From Burkholderiaceae bacterium (lineage in GTDB: Bacteria > Pseudomonadota > Gammaproteobacteria > Burkholderiales > Burkholderiaceae_A), in the NCBI GenBank assembly GCA_018401615.1, contig JAGYKN010000015.1:1-35537 (forward strand): a stretch of DNA of 35,537 bases. Direction: 5' to 3'. Every line of letters begins with the position of its first letter. Position 1 is the stretch's first letter. The notes under the pieces were generated by a model. That model made no database searches, was not told the DNA's origin, and saw nothing but the letters and a program-made list of their open reading frames with translations. A program made the translations under genes and the position numbers. Positions 16,194 to 26,588 of this stretch are shown here, in pieces.

Positions 16194-18122
16194 ATGCAAC
16201 CCATTTCAGCCCGACCCACATCAATATTTCTGAGCCTCGCCGGTCTGGCCTTTGTCCTTGCTCCAACGCTGGTGGCGGCAAAGCCCAAGGCGCAAGACAA
16301 GGCATCCCCTCCGGTGCACGCCATGGTCGCTGCCAAGGCCGCCTTCGAGGCCCGAAGCATTCCACGGCTCCTGCAGGCCGAGCGAGACCTGCATCGCGAT
16401 CCCCTGCGAATCTGGCCGGCCTACTGGCGCTCTCAGCTGGTTGTCACGAGCCAACCCTTCTCTGAGTCCGCCAGGCAGGCTGCGCAGGTGTTTGCGCAGG
16501 GCAATCCAGGGCACGTTCTGGTGCGCGCCCTCTATCGAGATTGGGGGATCTCCTCGCTGCAGTCGGCACCGTGGCCCAAGGCCTCAGAGGTGGTCAGACA
16601 GATCCCAGACGACCTTGACAACGCCTCACTTCGCTGCGCGCAGGCACGACTGCGAACAGACCTGACCCTGGGGATGCTGCTCGAACTCGCCCAAGGACAA
16701 GAGGCGGCTCTGGGCTGCTATGGCCTCTTGGAAGATCTTGCCGCCCGCGGGCAGATCGACGCTGCCACTTTTCGAGATCGCGCCCGAGCCATGGCCGCTT
16801 CGGGCGAGCTCAAGACAGCTGAGCGGTTTTGGGCAAACCAAAAGGCGCTCGGATCACTCTCGCGGTCAGAACAATCGCTTCTGCGATTGCTCGCCAGGGC
16901 CCAGGTCCGCAGCACTCAGGCGGCAGCCCTTTTCCAGAAGACCAAGAACACCTTTTCGCCCGAGCAGCGGGCCTTTGCCCAGTTCGCCATCGGCAGTCGT
17001 CTCTGGCTGCGAAGCGACCCACGGTCATGGCCGCTGATTCGCGAGGGTTTTGGGTCTGTCTCCTCCCAGCCACCAGTGCTCTTGGAATCAGCCGCCCGCG
17101 CCTCCCTGCGGGTGGGCGACTGGGCGGCACTTCGTCAGATTCTTGCTGCCATGCCAGCGAGTCTTCAGCGGCAGGACCATTGGGCCTATTGGCGAGGTTG
17201 GCTGGCCCAGCAGATCGGGCAGCCCGATCAGGCCAGGGCCATCTGGGGGAGCATTCCCGTGGGCTGGGGGTTCTATCAGATCCTGACAGCAGAGGCGCTC
17301 GGGCGCCCCATCTTGACCCCGCCACCGGACACCCGTGTGCGCCAACTGATCGCAGAGCAACGCGCGAGGCTTGCCGACCATCCCAGCCTCTATCGGGGCC
17401 TTGCCTTGTCATCTCTGGGACTGCGCACGGAGGCCTCACTCGAGTGGAATGGCCTGATCAGAGACCTGCCCGATGCCGCCTTGCTGGCAGCAAGTCAGTT
17501 GGCCTTTGAAGCGGGGCACCCAGACCGAGGCATTGCCGCGGCCATTCGCACCCAGCAATCGCATGACCTCTCACTTCGTTATCCCATTTTTCATCGCCGG
17601 GAAATTGATTCCGCCAACCGGGCTCAACCGCTTGAGGTCGCGTGGGTGCTGGGCTTGATGCGTCAAGAGTCCAGGTTCTTGCCTGCCGTGCGCTCGCCCG
17701 TTGGGGCGGTCGGCCTGATGCAGCTCATGCCCAAGACCGCCACCTCTGTTGCAAGAGAGATGGGCCTCAAGGGCTTTCGCCTGAGCCGCCTAACAGAACC
17801 TCAGACCAATATCTCCCTTGGCATTCATTACCTTCGCGATCTCTCCAATGACTTTCAAGGCTCCGCGATCCTCGCGACTGCGGCCTACAATGCGGGCCCG
17901 TCTCGCAGTCGACTCTGGTCTGGCCAACTCACTCAATCCGTTCCTGGAGCGGCCTTTGCTGAGTCCATTCCGTTTTCTGAGACCCGTGGCTATGTCAAGC
18001 AGGTGCTGGCCAACACCGTTGTTTATCAGGGTTTGCTGAGACAATCAGGGCAGCCGGGCCTGCTCAATGAATGGCTTGCTCAGATCGGGCCAGGATCGAG
18101 TCGACTCGCCATTCATCCATAA
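16194..18122 (+). CDS. slt: Soluble lytic murein transglycosylase (Slt70 type)
   Basis: 642 residues, the length of Slt70. A signal peptide (about residues 1-29, ending LVAAKP) sends it to the periplasm. A long alpha-superhelical U-domain covers about 30-470, and the C-terminal lysozyme-like SLT domain follows, with the catalytic glutamate in LGLMRQESRF, then SPVGAVGLMQLMPKTA and ATAAYNAGPSRSRLW. It cleaves peptidoglycan to 1,6-anhydromuropeptides, which AmpG (also in this window) imports. ATG 16194 is chosen because the longer frame would put 44 arginine-rich residues before the signal peptide. Confidence 0.94.
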   Translation: MQPISARPTSIFLSLAGLAFVLAPTLVAAKPKAQDKASPPVHAMVAAKAAFEARSIPRLLQAERDLHRDPLRIWPAYWRSQLVVTSQPFSESARQAAQVFAQGNPGHVLVRALYRDWGISSLQSAPWPKASEVVRQIPDDLDNASLRCAQARLRTDLTLGMLLELAQGQEAALGCYGLLEDLAARGQIDAATFRDRARAMAASGELKTAERFWANQKALGSLSRSEQSLLRLLARAQVRSTQAAALFQKTKNTFSPEQRAFAQFAIGSRLWLRSDPRSWPLIREGFGSVSSQPPVLLESAARASLRVGDWAALRQILAAMPASLQRQDHWAYWRGWLAQQIGQPDQARAIWGSIPVGWGFYQILTAEALGRPILTPPPDTRVRQLIAEQRARLADHPSLYRGLALSSLGLRTEASLEWNGLIRDLPDAALLAASQLAFEAGHPDRGIAAAIRTQQSHDLSLRYPIFHRREIDSANRAQPLEVAWVLGLMRQESRFLPAVRSPVGAVGLMQLMPKTATSVAREMGLKGFRLSRLTEPQTNISLGIHYLRDLSNDFQGSAILATAAYNAGPSRSRLWSGQLTQSVPGAAFAESIPFSETRGYVKQVLANTVVYQGLLRQSGQPGLLNEWLAQIGPGSSRLAIHP

Positions 18123-18133
18123 GAGGACTGACC

Positions 18134-19117
18134 ATGCAGACGCACGTAGAGACAGTGATCCTGGGGGGTGCCGGTTTTGTTGGCCAGGCCATTGCTGCAG
18201 AACTCGTCTCCCGAGCAGGCGCAGCCTCAGGGGCTGTCCGGATCCTCACGCGGTCACGGGCCCGCGCCAGAAGCCTCTGGAGTCTTCCCGGCATTGAAAT
18301 CGTGACCCTCGACCCCCGCGAAGAGGGCCTGCTCTGCGAGGCCATTGCGGGTGCAAGAAATGTGATCAATCTGGTTGGGCTGCTCCACAGCAAGCCGGGT
18401 CGGCCGTGGGGCCCGGACTTTGATGAGGCCCATGTCAAGCTCCCGTCGCGACTCGCCCGTTGCATGCTTCGACAAGGCGTCAATCGGCTCATCCATGTGA
18501 GTGCCCTGGGCGTGTCGGATCAGGCGCCCTCGATGTATCTGCGCTCAAAGGCCGCGGGTGAGGCCGCCCTGCGCGGCATGCAAAAACTCGATCTCACCAT
18601 CCTGAGGCCCTCCGTGGTCTTCGGGCCGGGGGACCAATTCCTGCGGCTCTTTGCTCGACTGCAGGCCTTGCTGCCGATGGTGCCGCTGGCCACCCCACAC
18701 GCCAAGTTTCAGCCAATCTTCATCGAGGACCTCGCGCAGGCAGCCTGCAACGTCATCCTCAATCCCAAGACCATCGGGCAGACCTATGAGATCGCAGGCC
18801 CAGACGTGCTGAGCCTCTATGAGATTGTCCACTGGGCCGGTCAATACAGTGGTCACCCAAGGCCCATCGTGCCCCTGCCAGACGGTCTGTCCTGGCTTCA
18901 GGCCCTCATCATGGAGCAGCTTCCTGGCCGCCCCCTGATCTCCAGGGACAACCTGGCCTCGGCCACGGTCCCCAACGTGGCCAGCGGCCCCATGTCATCC
19001 GATCTGGGCATCACCTCGGCGAAAAGCCTCCATGCCATGGCGCCGCTTTACCTCGGTGGTCAGACCGTTCGCGGCAGGCTCCTTGAGCGCCGCACCACCC
19101 GCCTTCTTCAGGATTGA
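18134..19117 (+). CDS. NDUFA9-like NAD(P)-binding epimerase/atypical SDR protein
   Basis: 327 residues. The Rossmann motif GGAGFVG is at residues 11-17. NLVGLL follows beta-4, LIHVSALGV and YLRSKAAGEAAL give the atypical Y-x3-K active-site region, and ILRPSVVFGPGDQFL completes the fold. This is the family of the mitochondrial complex I subunit NDUFA9; bacterial members may bind quinone or assist respiratory complexes, but a role is not proven. The start ATG 18134 has AAGAGG ahead and follows the slt stop by 11 bases. Its TGA overlaps the TTG start of cca. Confidence 0.88.
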   Translation: MQTHVETVILGGAGFVGQAIAAELVSRAGAASGAVRILTRSRARARSLWSLPGIEIVTLDPREEGLLCEAIAGARNVINLVGLLHSKPGRPWGPDFDEAHVKLPSRLARCMLRQGVNRLIHVSALGVSDQAPSMYLRSKAAGEAALRGMQKLDLTILRPSVVFGPGDQFLRLFARLQALLPMVPLATPHAKFQPIFIEDLAQAACNVILNPKTIGQTYEIAGPDVLSLYEIVHWAGQYSGHPRPIVPLPDGLSWLQALIMEQLPGRPLISRDNLASATVPNVASGPMSSDLGITSAKSLHAMAPLYLGGQTVRGRLLERRTTRLLQD

Positions 19118-20301
19118 CCCCTCCCGACCTCCTCCAGGGCGGCCAGCTGCCAGACATTGCGCCAAGGCGCGACGACGCATGCTGCGCGCGGCTGGGGCCC
19201 GAGATCCAACTCTTTTGCGTTGGCGGCGCGGTTCGGGATGCGCTGCTGGGCGTGGCCAGTTCAGACCATGATTTTCTGGTGGTGGGGGCCACGCCAGAGG
19301 CCATGGTCTTGGCTGGTTTCCGGCCCATTGGGCGGGACTTTCCAGTCTTCCTCCACCCCCAGACGCAGGCAGAGTACGCACTTGCCCGAACAGAGCGAAA
19401 GACCGGCATTGGCTACCACGGCTTTCAGTTTCAAGCCGACCCCAGCGTGCGGCTTGAGGAGGACCTGCTCAGACGAGACCTCACCATCAATGCAATGGCC
19501 GTTGATGAGCGTGGACAGTTGCATGATCCCCATCACGGCTTTAAAGACCTCTCTGAGGGCATGCTTCGGCATGTGAGCCCAGCCTTTGAGGAGGACCCCG
19601 TTCGGCTGCTGCGGCTGGCGCGCTTTATGGCCAGGTGGCCATGGGCCGATGTCCATGAGGACACCATCATGCTCTGCCAGTCGATGGTCCAGGCAGGTGA
19701 AGTCGACTCCCTGGTGGCAGAGCGTGTCTGGCAAGAGTTCGCCAAGGGCCTCTGCGAGCCCTCACCAAGAAGGCTGGTGGCGCTGCTCGTGGCAGTTGGC
19801 GCCTGGGATCGGATCATCCATCAGAGCCCCCCCACGACCCAGGCCATGGCACGGCTCGACGCCCTGGCGGCCCAGGGGCTCGAGGCTGAGATTGTGGCGG
19901 CCGTCCTGTGGTCTTCTGGGGTGCCGCCAGGCCTGGGTCACGCGCTGCCCAAACAAGTCCATGACTGGATCAGCCTCATCGCACGAGGGGCCTCAAGGCT
20001 TCCCCTGAGACGACCAGATGAGTCGGACCACACATGGGCAAATCGCTGCCTGGCCTGGTGTCAGGAGGCAGACCTCTTTCGCAGGCCCGAACGATTGCCG
20101 CAGCTCAAGCTGGTGGCCGAGCAGTTGGAGCCGCAGCAACACCCCCCATCCGATACGGCTGGCCTGGTCACCATGCTTGAGGCCCTGCTTGAGACCCCTG
20201 TTGGGGCGCTTGCCAAGGCCGCCCAGGCCCGAGGCGACTCCATCCCAGAGGCGGTTGCACAGGGCAGGCGCCAGCGGCTCATTGCACTCATGCAGGGCTA
20301 G
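19114..20301 (+). CDS. cca: CCA-adding tRNA nucleotidyltransferase
   Basis: 395 residues. It adds or repairs the CCA tail of tRNAs. The class II head domain is clear: FCVGGAVRDALLG, the metal-binding D51/D53 in SSDHDFLVVGAT, EYALARTERKTG, DLLRRDLTINAMAVD, and EEDPVRLLRLARFMARW. The start appears to be TTG 19114, inside a TTGA overlap with the upstream stop; no ATG or GTG lies between it and the VGGAVRD motif. I see no HD-phosphohydrolase signature in the C-terminal half, unlike the HD-fused Cca of E. coli. Its last 14 bases overlap the convergent methyltransferase gene. Confidence 0.93.
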   Translation: MTPPDLLQGGQLPDIAPRRDDACCARLGPEIQLFCVGGAVRDALLGVASSDHDFLVVGATPEAMVLAGFRPIGRDFPVFLHPQTQAEYALARTERKTGIGYHGFQFQADPSVRLEEDLLRRDLTINAMAVDERGQLHDPHHGFKDLSEGMLRHVSPAFEEDPVRLLRLARFMARWPWADVHEDTIMLCQSMVQAGEVDSLVAERVWQEFAKGLCEPSPRRLVALLVAVGAWDRIIHQSPPTTQAMARLDALAAQGLEAEIVAAVLWSSGVPPGLGHALPKQVHDWISLIARGASRLPLRRPDESDHTWANRCLAWCQEADLFRRPERLPQLKLVAEQLEPQQHPPSDTAGLVTMLEALLETPVGALAKAAQARGDSIPEAVAQGRRQRLIALMQG

Positions 20302-21526
20302 CGGGCTGCCGCTGGCTGGCGGTGAGGACCAGAAAGCGTTGCCCCATCTCGTTGTCAGACAACAAGGTCTGTAGGTTGCTGAGGGCACGAATGCGGCTCG
20401 GATCGGACGGTGGCGCACCCACCCCGTCCTCAAAGAGCATGTCCTGCGCGGCCTCCAGCATGCCTTGATCCAGGCACCAGGCAGCCTGGGTCTGAAGGGC
20501 CACATCTGTTGCGCCCCCGGCCCGGGCGGCCTGGGCCAGATCGGAGAAGTCCACATGGGCGGTGAGGTCCATCCGACCAGGCTCTCGCAGCCACAACAAG
20601 GGGTCATCGACTCGCCGATGTGCCAAGTGACCGGCGAGCGTGCCGCCTGATCGGTCTGGGTGATCGAGTTCGAGTCGCTCGTAACCGTAATCGATGACGA
20701 TCACATCGCCCCAACGGATCGACTCCATCACTGTTCGCCCCCATGGCGCAAGGCCCGGACACCACTCTCCAAGGTGCCCAAGGCGCCAGGGGCCCAGGGG
20801 CACCTGGATCTGGGCGTGTCGCCTGAGAATGGCCTCTAGTAGGGCCCCACCGGCCTCTCTGGGCTCCCAGGCCAACCCGCTGCCATCCTCCACGACACCC
20901 CATTCCCAGGCCCGGTCATGGCCTCGCCACTCAAAACGCTTGACCGCCAAGGTATCGGCCACCTCATTTGCCACAACCAGCCCATGAAACTGAGCGTCAG
21001 CGGCAGTTGGCCAGTCAAGCGGCCAGTCGATTCGGGGCATGATGACCTCGAGGGCGGCTTGCCCGAGAGAGGCCACCGAGTCTCGAATCGTCTCCATCTG
21101 AATGGCCCGCAGGCCCGCGCTTCGTTCAATTAACTGATAAGAACTGGGCAAGGCATCACGGGCCCAGAGTGCCTTTAAGAGGTCTGCTGCCAGCTGCCCC
21201 GTTCCGGGGCCAAACTCTCGAATGCCAAGGCCGCCAGGCTGATTGGATCGACCAGCATCCTGGGCAGGGCCTTGAGCAAGGACCTGCGCATGCTCCTGGC
21301 GCAGGCCCTCAAAGCGCCGCGCAAGCGCCAGCGCAAGCCATGGCCCGAGCATGGGTGCAGTCACAAAATCACCCAATTTCCCAAATGGGCCATGAGGGCC
21401 CATCGGTGCCGCGTAGTAGCCGTCTGTGGGGTGATGAAGCGCCAACTCCATGAAGCCATCGAATGCCAGCCAACCACCGCTGGATGCGGCCTCGGACCTG
21501 ATCTGCTCATAGAGGGAAGAAACCAT
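20288..21526 (-). CDS. MidA/NDUFAF7-family SAM-dependent methyltransferase
   Basis: 412 residues. GYYAAP..GPFGKLGDFVTAPMLGP at the N-terminus, the SAM motif REFGPGTGQLAADLL and MDLTAHVDFSDLA near the C-terminus are hallmarks of this family (DUF185). In eukaryotes NDUFAF7 methylates an arginine of complex I subunit NDUFS2; the bacterial target is not established. VVANEVADTLAVKRFEW corresponds to the usual ANE(L/V)xDALPV motif. The gene is convergent with cca and divergent from the SDR gene (31 bases between starts). Confidence 0.9.
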   Translation of the reverse strand: MVSSLYEQIRSEAASSGGWLAFDGFMELALHHPTDGYYAAPMGPHGPFGKLGDFVTAPMLGPWLALALARRFEGLRQEHAQVLAQGPAQDAGRSNQPGGLGIREFGPGTGQLAADLLKALWARDALPSSYQLIERSAGLRAIQMETIRDSVASLGQAALEVIMPRIDWPLDWPTAADAQFHGLVVANEVADTLAVKRFEWRGHDRAWEWGVVEDGSGLAWEPREAGGALLEAILRRHAQIQVPLGPWRLGHLGEWCPGLAPWGRTVMESIRWGDVIVIDYGYERLELDHPDRSGGTLAGHLAHRRVDDPLLWLREPGRMDLTAHVDFSDLAQAARAGGATDVALQTQAAWCLDQGMLEAAQDMLFEDGVGAPPSDPSRIRALSNLQTLLSDNEMGQRFLVLTASQRQPASPA

Positions 21527-21557
21527 GGCCGCAGGGTATCAAAGCTACACTTGAGGG

Positions 21558-22373
21558 ATGCCCGCTTGGCCCCCAATGCACCCCCCCGCCATTCGCCCTG
21601 TGGCCCTGATCACAGGCGCTGCAAAACGACTCGGCCGCGTCATCGCCCTGCGCCTGGCTGCAGACGGTTGGCGCGTTGCGGTTCACCATCGTCAATCCGC
21701 AGTTGAGGCCCAGGGTGTCGTCGCGCAAATTCAAGGCCATGGAGGGCTGGCTCAGGCCTTCACACTTGACCTGGATCAACTGCCCGCCGACGACGGCTTG
21801 GACGCCTGGTGGCAGGACCTTGAGGCGGCCCTCGGGCCGGTTGGGCTGCTGGTCAACAATGCCGCACGATTTGAGTTTGACCTCGCCACCACAGCGACCC
21901 AAGAGACCCTCGAGGGCCACCTTCGCAGCAACCTCGTGGCGCCCATCCGACTGATTCAGGCCCTCCACAGGTCGTGCATGAGAAGCCCCTCAGAGACCCC
22001 GAATCCGATGGCAGTCGTCATCAATCTCTTGGATCAAAAACTCGTCAATCCGAATCCTGACTTCTTTGGCTACACCATCTCAAAGGCGGGGCTCGATCAT
22101 GCGACACGCCTGATGGCACAGGCCCTTGCGCCGCAACTCCGCGTCTTGTCGGTGTCGCCGGGCATCAGCCTGCCCTCTGCGGGTCAGACCGATGAGGCCT
22201 TCGCGCGGGCCCACCAGGAGACACCACTGGGGGGATCGAGCACTGCCGATGAGGTGGCCGATGCCGTCGCATGGCTGGCCCGTGCCCGCGCCGTAACAGG
22301 TGCCAACCTTCTTGTCGACGGTGGTCAGCACCTTCGACCCTCTGAACGTGATGTGATCTTTACCACCCCATGA
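21558..22373 (+). CDS. Short-chain dehydrogenase, pteridine/dihydromonapterin reductase-like
   Basis: 271 residues. TGAAKRLGR (19-27), with arginine in the glycine loop, is the pteridine-reductase form of the Rossmann motif and suggests NADPH use. NNAARFE follows, and the catalytic pair is Y172 and K176 in YTISKAGLD. DQKLVNPNPDFFGYTISKA closely matches FolM/PTR1-like enzymes. It probably reduces dihydromonapterin or dihydrofolate. Position directly before folB, with an ATGA overlap, supports a pterin role. ATG 21576 (residue 7) is an alternative start. Confidence 0.87.
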   Translation: MPAWPPMHPPAIRPVALITGAAKRLGRVIALRLAADGWRVAVHHRQSAVEAQGVVAQIQGHGGLAQAFTLDLDQLPADDGLDAWWQDLEAALGPVGLLVNNAARFEFDLATTATQETLEGHLRSNLVAPIRLIQALHRSCMRSPSETPNPMAVVINLLDQKLVNPNPDFFGYTISKAGLDHATRLMAQALAPQLRVLSVSPGISLPSAGQTDEAFARAHQETPLGGSSTADEVADAVAWLARARAVTGANLLVDGGQHLRPSERDVIFTTP

Positions 22374-22765
22374 CGATGCTCCTAGACCCACGGCTAAGCA
22401 ACTGTCGCCGGATTTTTTTACATGGCCTCTCCGTTGAGGCATCCATTGGCTTTCATCCCCATGAGCTCAGGGCAGCCCAACGCCTGCGGATCAATGTCGA
22501 GCTCTTCGTGCCCATGGCCGCCTCAACCTCTCAGAGCGACGCAGTCAACGATGTGCTCGACTACGACTTCATCCGTCTTGGGGTCTGCCGGCTTGCGAGC
22601 CAGCAGCATCACAACCTCCAGGAGACGCTGATCGATAAGATTGTGGCCCTCTGCCTGTCTCGGTCAGAGGTTCGTGCGGCAAGGGTGAGCACCGAAAAGC
22701 CCGACGTCTACCCTGACTGCGACACCGTTGGCATCGAGGTTTTTGCATGGCAACAGTCTCAGTAG
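22370..22765 (+). CDS. folB: Dihydroneopterin aldolase
   Basis: 131 residues. FolB cleaves or epimerises dihydroneopterin in folate synthesis. [18 protein letters not shown] is the family N-terminus, with the pterin-binding glutamate region [10 protein letters not shown] and the catalytic lysine in [18 protein letters not shown]. It is translationally coupled to the SDR (ATGA) and overlaps ttcA by 19 bases. Confidence 0.93.
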   Translation: MTMLLDPRLSNCRRIFLHGLSVEASIGFHPHELRAAQRLRINVELFVPMAASTSQSDAVNDVLDYDFIRLGVCRLASQQHHNLQETLIDKIVALCLSRSEVRAARVSTEKPDVYPDCDTVGIEVFAWQQSQ

Positions 22766-23589
22766 AGCGGCTGCTCGAGACCCTTCCGCAGGACAGTCGT
22801 CGGGCGGAGACCGAGCACAACAAGCGCTCCAAACGCCTGCACCGCCTGGTGGGCGAGGCGATCTCCGATTTTAAGATGATCGAGTCGGGTGACAAGGTCA
22901 TGGTCTGCCTCTCGGGCGGCAAGGACAGCTATGGGCTACTCGACATCCTCATCTCTCTGAGGGCTCGGGCCCCGATTGAATTTGAGCTCATTGCTGTCAA
23001 CCTGGACCAAGGCCATCCGGGATTTCCAACGGACACGCTGCCCACCTATCTCTCCTCGTTGGGCCTGCCATTTCACATCGAAAAACAAGACACGCACAGC
23101 ATTGTCAAGCGCGTGATCCCAGAGGGCCAGACCATGTGCTCGCTCTGCTCGAGGCTGCGGCGCGGTGTCCTCTATCGCGTGGCCGACGAGCTCGGTGCAA
23201 CAAAGATCGCCCTCGGTCATCATCGTGACGACATCCTGGAGACCTTCTTCCTCAACCTTTTTTTCGGCGGCACCCTCAAGACCATGCCCCCCAGGCTGCT
23301 CTCTGACGACGGCCTCCACACGGTGATTCGGCCGCTGGCCTATGTCGAAGAGCGTGACCTCGAGGCATGGGCTGCCGATCGTGGATTCCCAATCATCCCC
23401 TGCGACCTCTGTGGCTCGCAGGAGAATCTCCAACGTCAACAGATCAAACGCATGCTGGTGGATTGGAGGAGACAACACCCCGGCAGGATTGAGTCGATGT
23501 TCCAGGCCCTCGGCCGCGTGGTGCCCTCCCACCTGCTCGACCGTGGCCTCTTTGAATTCGACCAACCGCGGCGCCTCGACGAGAGATGA
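22747..23589 (+). CDS. ttcA: tRNA 2-thiocytidine(32) synthetase TtcA
   Basis: 280 residues. It thiolates cytidine 32 of tRNAs with ATP and an iron-sulfur cluster. The PP-loop SGGKDS is at residues 56-61. The cluster-binding CxxC is C131/C134 ([11 protein letters not shown]), and C219/C222 (PCDLCGSQ) supplies the third ligand. [19 protein letters not shown] and [12 protein letters not shown] are family segments. The ATG lies inside folB and its TGA overlaps the ubiB ATG. Confidence 0.95.
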   Translation: MATVSVERLLETLPQDSRRAETEHNKRSKRLHRLVGEAISDFKMIESGDKVMVCLSGGKDSYGLLDILISLRARAPIEFELIAVNLDQGHPGFPTDTLPTYLSSLGLPFHIEKQDTHSIVKRVIPEGQTMCSLCSRLRRGVLYRVADELGATKIALGHHRDDILETFFLNLFFGGTLKTMPPRLLSDDGLHTVIRPLAYVEERDLEAWAADRGFPIIPCDLCGSQENLQRQQIKRMLVDWRRQHPGRIESMFQALGRVVPSHLLDRGLFEFDQPRRLDER

Positions 23590-25139
23590 CCTCCCTGCTG
23601 CGGCTGTTCACCATCTTGGTTGTGGTCTGGCGCCATGGGCTCGACCAACTCGCCGTCGATGGTGCCCAGCGCGGGCTGGACTCCAGGCTGCTCAGCATCC
23701 TATTGGTGGTCTTGCGCTTTGGCCGGCGTTTCGACAAGAGCCGAGGCATCCGAATTAGAGAGGCCCTCGAGAGCCTCGGCCCAATATTTGTAAAGTTCGG
23801 CCAGGTCCTCTCGACCCGACGCGACCTCCTGCCCACTGACATTGCAGACGAATTGGCGATGCTGCAGGACCAGGTTCCGCCATTTGACTCGAGGCTTGCC
23901 ATCCAGACGATTGAGTCTTCCTTTGGCCGATCGATCTCCGAACTCTTCGAATCCTTTGAGGCCACACCGATTGCAAGCGCCTCCATTGCTCAGGTCCATT
24001 TCGCCCGACTCAGAGGGGGCCGAGAAATTGCAGTCAAGGTCCTGCGGCCTGGAATGGCAGAGATCATCAACAAGGATCTCGCCCTGTTGCGACTATTCGC
24101 CCAGCTCGTTGAGCGGCTCTCATCCGATGGGCGGCGGCTCAAGCCCAGAGAGGTCGTTGAGGAATTTGACCATTACCTGCATGACGAACTTGATCTCGTG
24201 CGTGAGGCTGCCAATGCTGCACAGCTTCGCCGTAACTTTTCAGGCTCTTCGCTTCTGCTCATCCCGGAGATGATCTGGGACCTCTGCCGATCCGATGTCA
24301 TCGTGATGGAGAGGGTCTACGGCATCCCCATCAATCGGATGCAGCGCCTGCGTGAGGCTGGTGTGGACCTCAAGCAGCTCTCAAGAGAGGGGGTGGAGAT
24401 TTTCTTCACCCAGGTCTTTCGGGACGGCTATTTCCATGCCGATATGCATCCTGGGAATATCCTTGTGGCCGACCGTGGGCCGCACTTTGGCCACTACATT
24501 GCCCTCGATTTTGGCATTGTGGGCACCCTGTCTGCCTTCGACAAGGACTATCTCGCCCAGAATTTTTTAGCTTTTTTTCGGCGCGATTATCGTCGTGTTG
24601 CAGAACTCCATGTCGAATCAGGATGGGCGCCTGCAACCACCCGGGTGGAATCCCTTGAGGCGTCGGTGCGGGCGGTCTGCGAACCCTTCTTTGATCGTCC
24701 GCTCAAGGAGATTTCCCTGGGCCTGGTCCTGCTGCGCCTCTTCCAAGCATCTCGACGCTTTAATGTGGAGATCCAGCCCCAGCTGGTGTTGCTGCAGAAG
24801 ACCCTGCTCAATATTGAGGGGCTTGGCCGACAGCTCGACCCTGACCTTGACCTCTGGGTCACCGCCAAACCGTTTCTTGAACGCTGGATGCAAGAGCAGG
24901 TGGGCCTGGCCGCCCTTAAGAAAAATACCCTGCAGGAGGCTGAGCGTTGGGCGCAACTCCTACCGCAGCTGCCTCGGCTGGCTCACGCTGCGCTGACCGT
25001 TGCGAGCCAGCCCAAGACTGATGCCACCGCGGCCCAGCTTGAACTCTTGCTGCGAGAGACCCGTCAGACGCGGCAGTGGCTCAAGCTCCTGGTCTTCATT
25101 GTGGCTGCAGGGCTGCTGGCAATATTGATTCCACTCTAA
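23586..25139 (+). CDS. ubiB: UbiB, atypical kinase/ATPase of ubiquinone biosynthesis
   Basis: 517 residues of the ABC1/ADCK family, needed for aerobic ubiquinone synthesis at the inner membrane. The family-specific KxGQ motif is K70-Q73 ([17 protein letters not shown]), the alanine-rich nucleotide loop is about 129-138 ([10 protein letters not shown]), and the ATP lysine is K151 (IAVKVLRPG). [15 protein letters not shown] and [10 protein letters not shown] are the catalytic and DFG-like loops. A C-terminal transmembrane helix ([19 protein letters not shown]) anchors it. It is coupled to ttcA by ATGA. ubiE and ubiJ, its common neighbours, are not present. Confidence 0.95.
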   Translation: MTSLLRLFTILVVVWRHGLDQLAVDGAQRGLDSRLLSILLVVLRFGRRFDKSRGIRIREALESLGPIFVKFGQVLSTRRDLLPTDIADELAMLQDQVPPFDSRLAIQTIESSFGRSISELFESFEATPIASASIAQVHFARLRGGREIAVKVLRPGMAEIINKDLALLRLFAQLVERLSSDGRRLKPREVVEEFDHYLHDELDLVREAANAAQLRRNFSGSSLLLIPEMIWDLCRSDVIVMERVYGIPINRMQRLREAGVDLKQLSREGVEIFFTQVFRDGYFHADMHPGNILVADRGPHFGHYIALDFGIVGTLSAFDKDYLAQNFLAFFRRDYRRVAELHVESGWAPATTRVESLEASVRAVCEPFFDRPLKEISLGLVLLRLFQASRRFNVEIQPQLVLLQKTLLNIEGLGRQLDPDLDLWVTAKPFLERWMQEQVGLAALKKNTLQEAERWAQLLPQLPRLAHAALTVASQPKTDATAAQLELLLRETRQTRQWLKLLVFIVAAGLLAILIPL

Positions 25140-25181
25140 TCTTTTCCATCCACCACCCACACCCGAGGAGGACACAACATC

Positions 25182-26588
25182 ATGCTCTTGACCCTGGTTG
25201 GCTTCTATCTTGTGGTCTCAGTGGCCATCGGCCTGGTGGCCGCTCGTCAGGTCCACAGCACCAGCGACTACATCACTGCAGGACGACATCTCCCCATGCC
25301 AGTCGTGCTGGCCATGGTCTTTGCCACCTGGTTTGGGGCGGAGACAGTATTGGGCATCTCAGCCACCTTTCTTGAGGAAGGCTTTCGAGGACTGATCTCA
25401 GACCCCCTTGGGGCATCCCTCTGCCTGGTGATCTTTGGCCTTGTTTTCGCCCTGCCCCTCTACCGCATGAAGCTCATGACCCTCGGAGACTTCTTTCGCA
25501 TCCGCTATAACCGCCAGACAGAACTGATCATCTCGCTCTGCATTGTGGTGTCCTATCTGGGTTGGGTGTCCGCCCAGATCACCGCCCTTGGACTGGTCTT
25601 TAATGTCATCTCAAACGACCTCCTCTCCATGGAGCAGGGGATGCTGATCGGGGCCGGTGTGGTCCTGATCTACACGGTCTTCGGGGGCATGTGGTCGGTT
25701 GCAGCCACCACATTCGTGCAGATGATTGTCATTGTGATTGGGCTCTTGATTGTCACAAGCATTGCAGGCGACATGGCCGGCGGCATGTCTGCCGTGGTGA
25801 GCAAGGCCGCCGCCGAGGGAAAGTTTGAGTGGCTTCCCAGCCTAGACCTGCTCGATATGCTCGGCTGGATTGCTGCGCTGTTGACAATGGCGCTCGGGTC
25901 CATTCCCCAGCAGGATGTCTTTCAACGGGTCAATGCCTCAAAGTCCGAACGGGTGGCTGTCTGGGCCACCACCCTGGGCGGCATCTCATACTTTTTCTTT
26001 GCAGCGGTCCCACTTTTTCTGGCCTATTCCGCCACGCTCATCGATCCGCAGACCACAGCAACACTCATGGAGCAGGACTCTCAGCTTGTCTTGCCAAGCC
26101 TTGTGGCGCTTCACATGCCATTTTGGGTCCAGGTCATCTTCTTCGGTGCCCTGCTCTCTGTGATCATGAGCACGGCCGCGGGCACCCTGCTCGCCCCGTC
26201 GGTGACCTTTGCAGAAAACGTGATCAAGGGGGCCGTGCCGCACATGACTGATTCACAACTGCTGCTCACCACGCGGGCCACGGTTTTCGTCTTCACCCTC
26301 ATCGTGACCATCTATGCCCTCACGACAGATGAGAGCATCCACGGCATGGTGGAGAATGCCTACCGAATCACCCTGGCCGGTGCCTTTGTCCCACTTGTTG
26401 CTGGGCTCTTTTGGAAGCGGGCAAGCAACCTTGGCGCCATGCTGGCCGTTGTCTTTGGCCTTGGAACTTGGTTGATGCTCGAGTTTTCTGGCGCAGAACT
26501 GCTGGTGGAGCCACAACTGGTCGGCCTACTCTTTAGTGCAGTGGGCATGGTGGTTGGCTCTCTGATCGCTCCGGGAGACAGGCGGTGA
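25182..26588 (+). CDS. Sodium:solute symporter (SSS family)
   Basis: 468 residues with about 13 hydrophobic helices, beginning [20 protein letters not shown]. The family segments [33 protein letters not shown] (helix 1 ion-site region) and [19 protein letters not shown] are clear. It couples sodium to uptake of an organic solute; the substrate cannot be read from sequence. AGGAGG lies 10 bases before ATG 25182. The gene follows ubiB by 42 bases and is coupled to glmU by GTGA. Confidence 0.9.
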   Translation: MLLTLVGFYLVVSVAIGLVAARQVHSTSDYITAGRHLPMPVVLAMVFATWFGAETVLGISATFLEEGFRGLISDPLGASLCLVIFGLVFALPLYRMKLMTLGDFFRIRYNRQTELIISLCIVVSYLGWVSAQITALGLVFNVISNDLLSMEQGMLIGAGVVLIYTVFGGMWSVAATTFVQMIVIVIGLLIVTSIAGDMAGGMSAVVSKAAAEGKFEWLPSLDLLDMLGWIAALLTMALGSIPQQDVFQRVNASKSERVAVWATTLGGISYFFFAAVPLFLAYSATLIDPQTTATLMEQDSQLVLPSLVALHMPFWVQVIFFGALLSVIMSTAAGTLLAPSVTFAENVIKGAVPHMTDSQLLLTTRATVFVFTLIVTIYALTTDESIHGMVENAYRITLAGAFVPLVAGLFWKRASNLGAMLAVVFGLGTWLMLEFSGAELLVEPQLVGLLFSAVGMVVGSLIAPGDRR

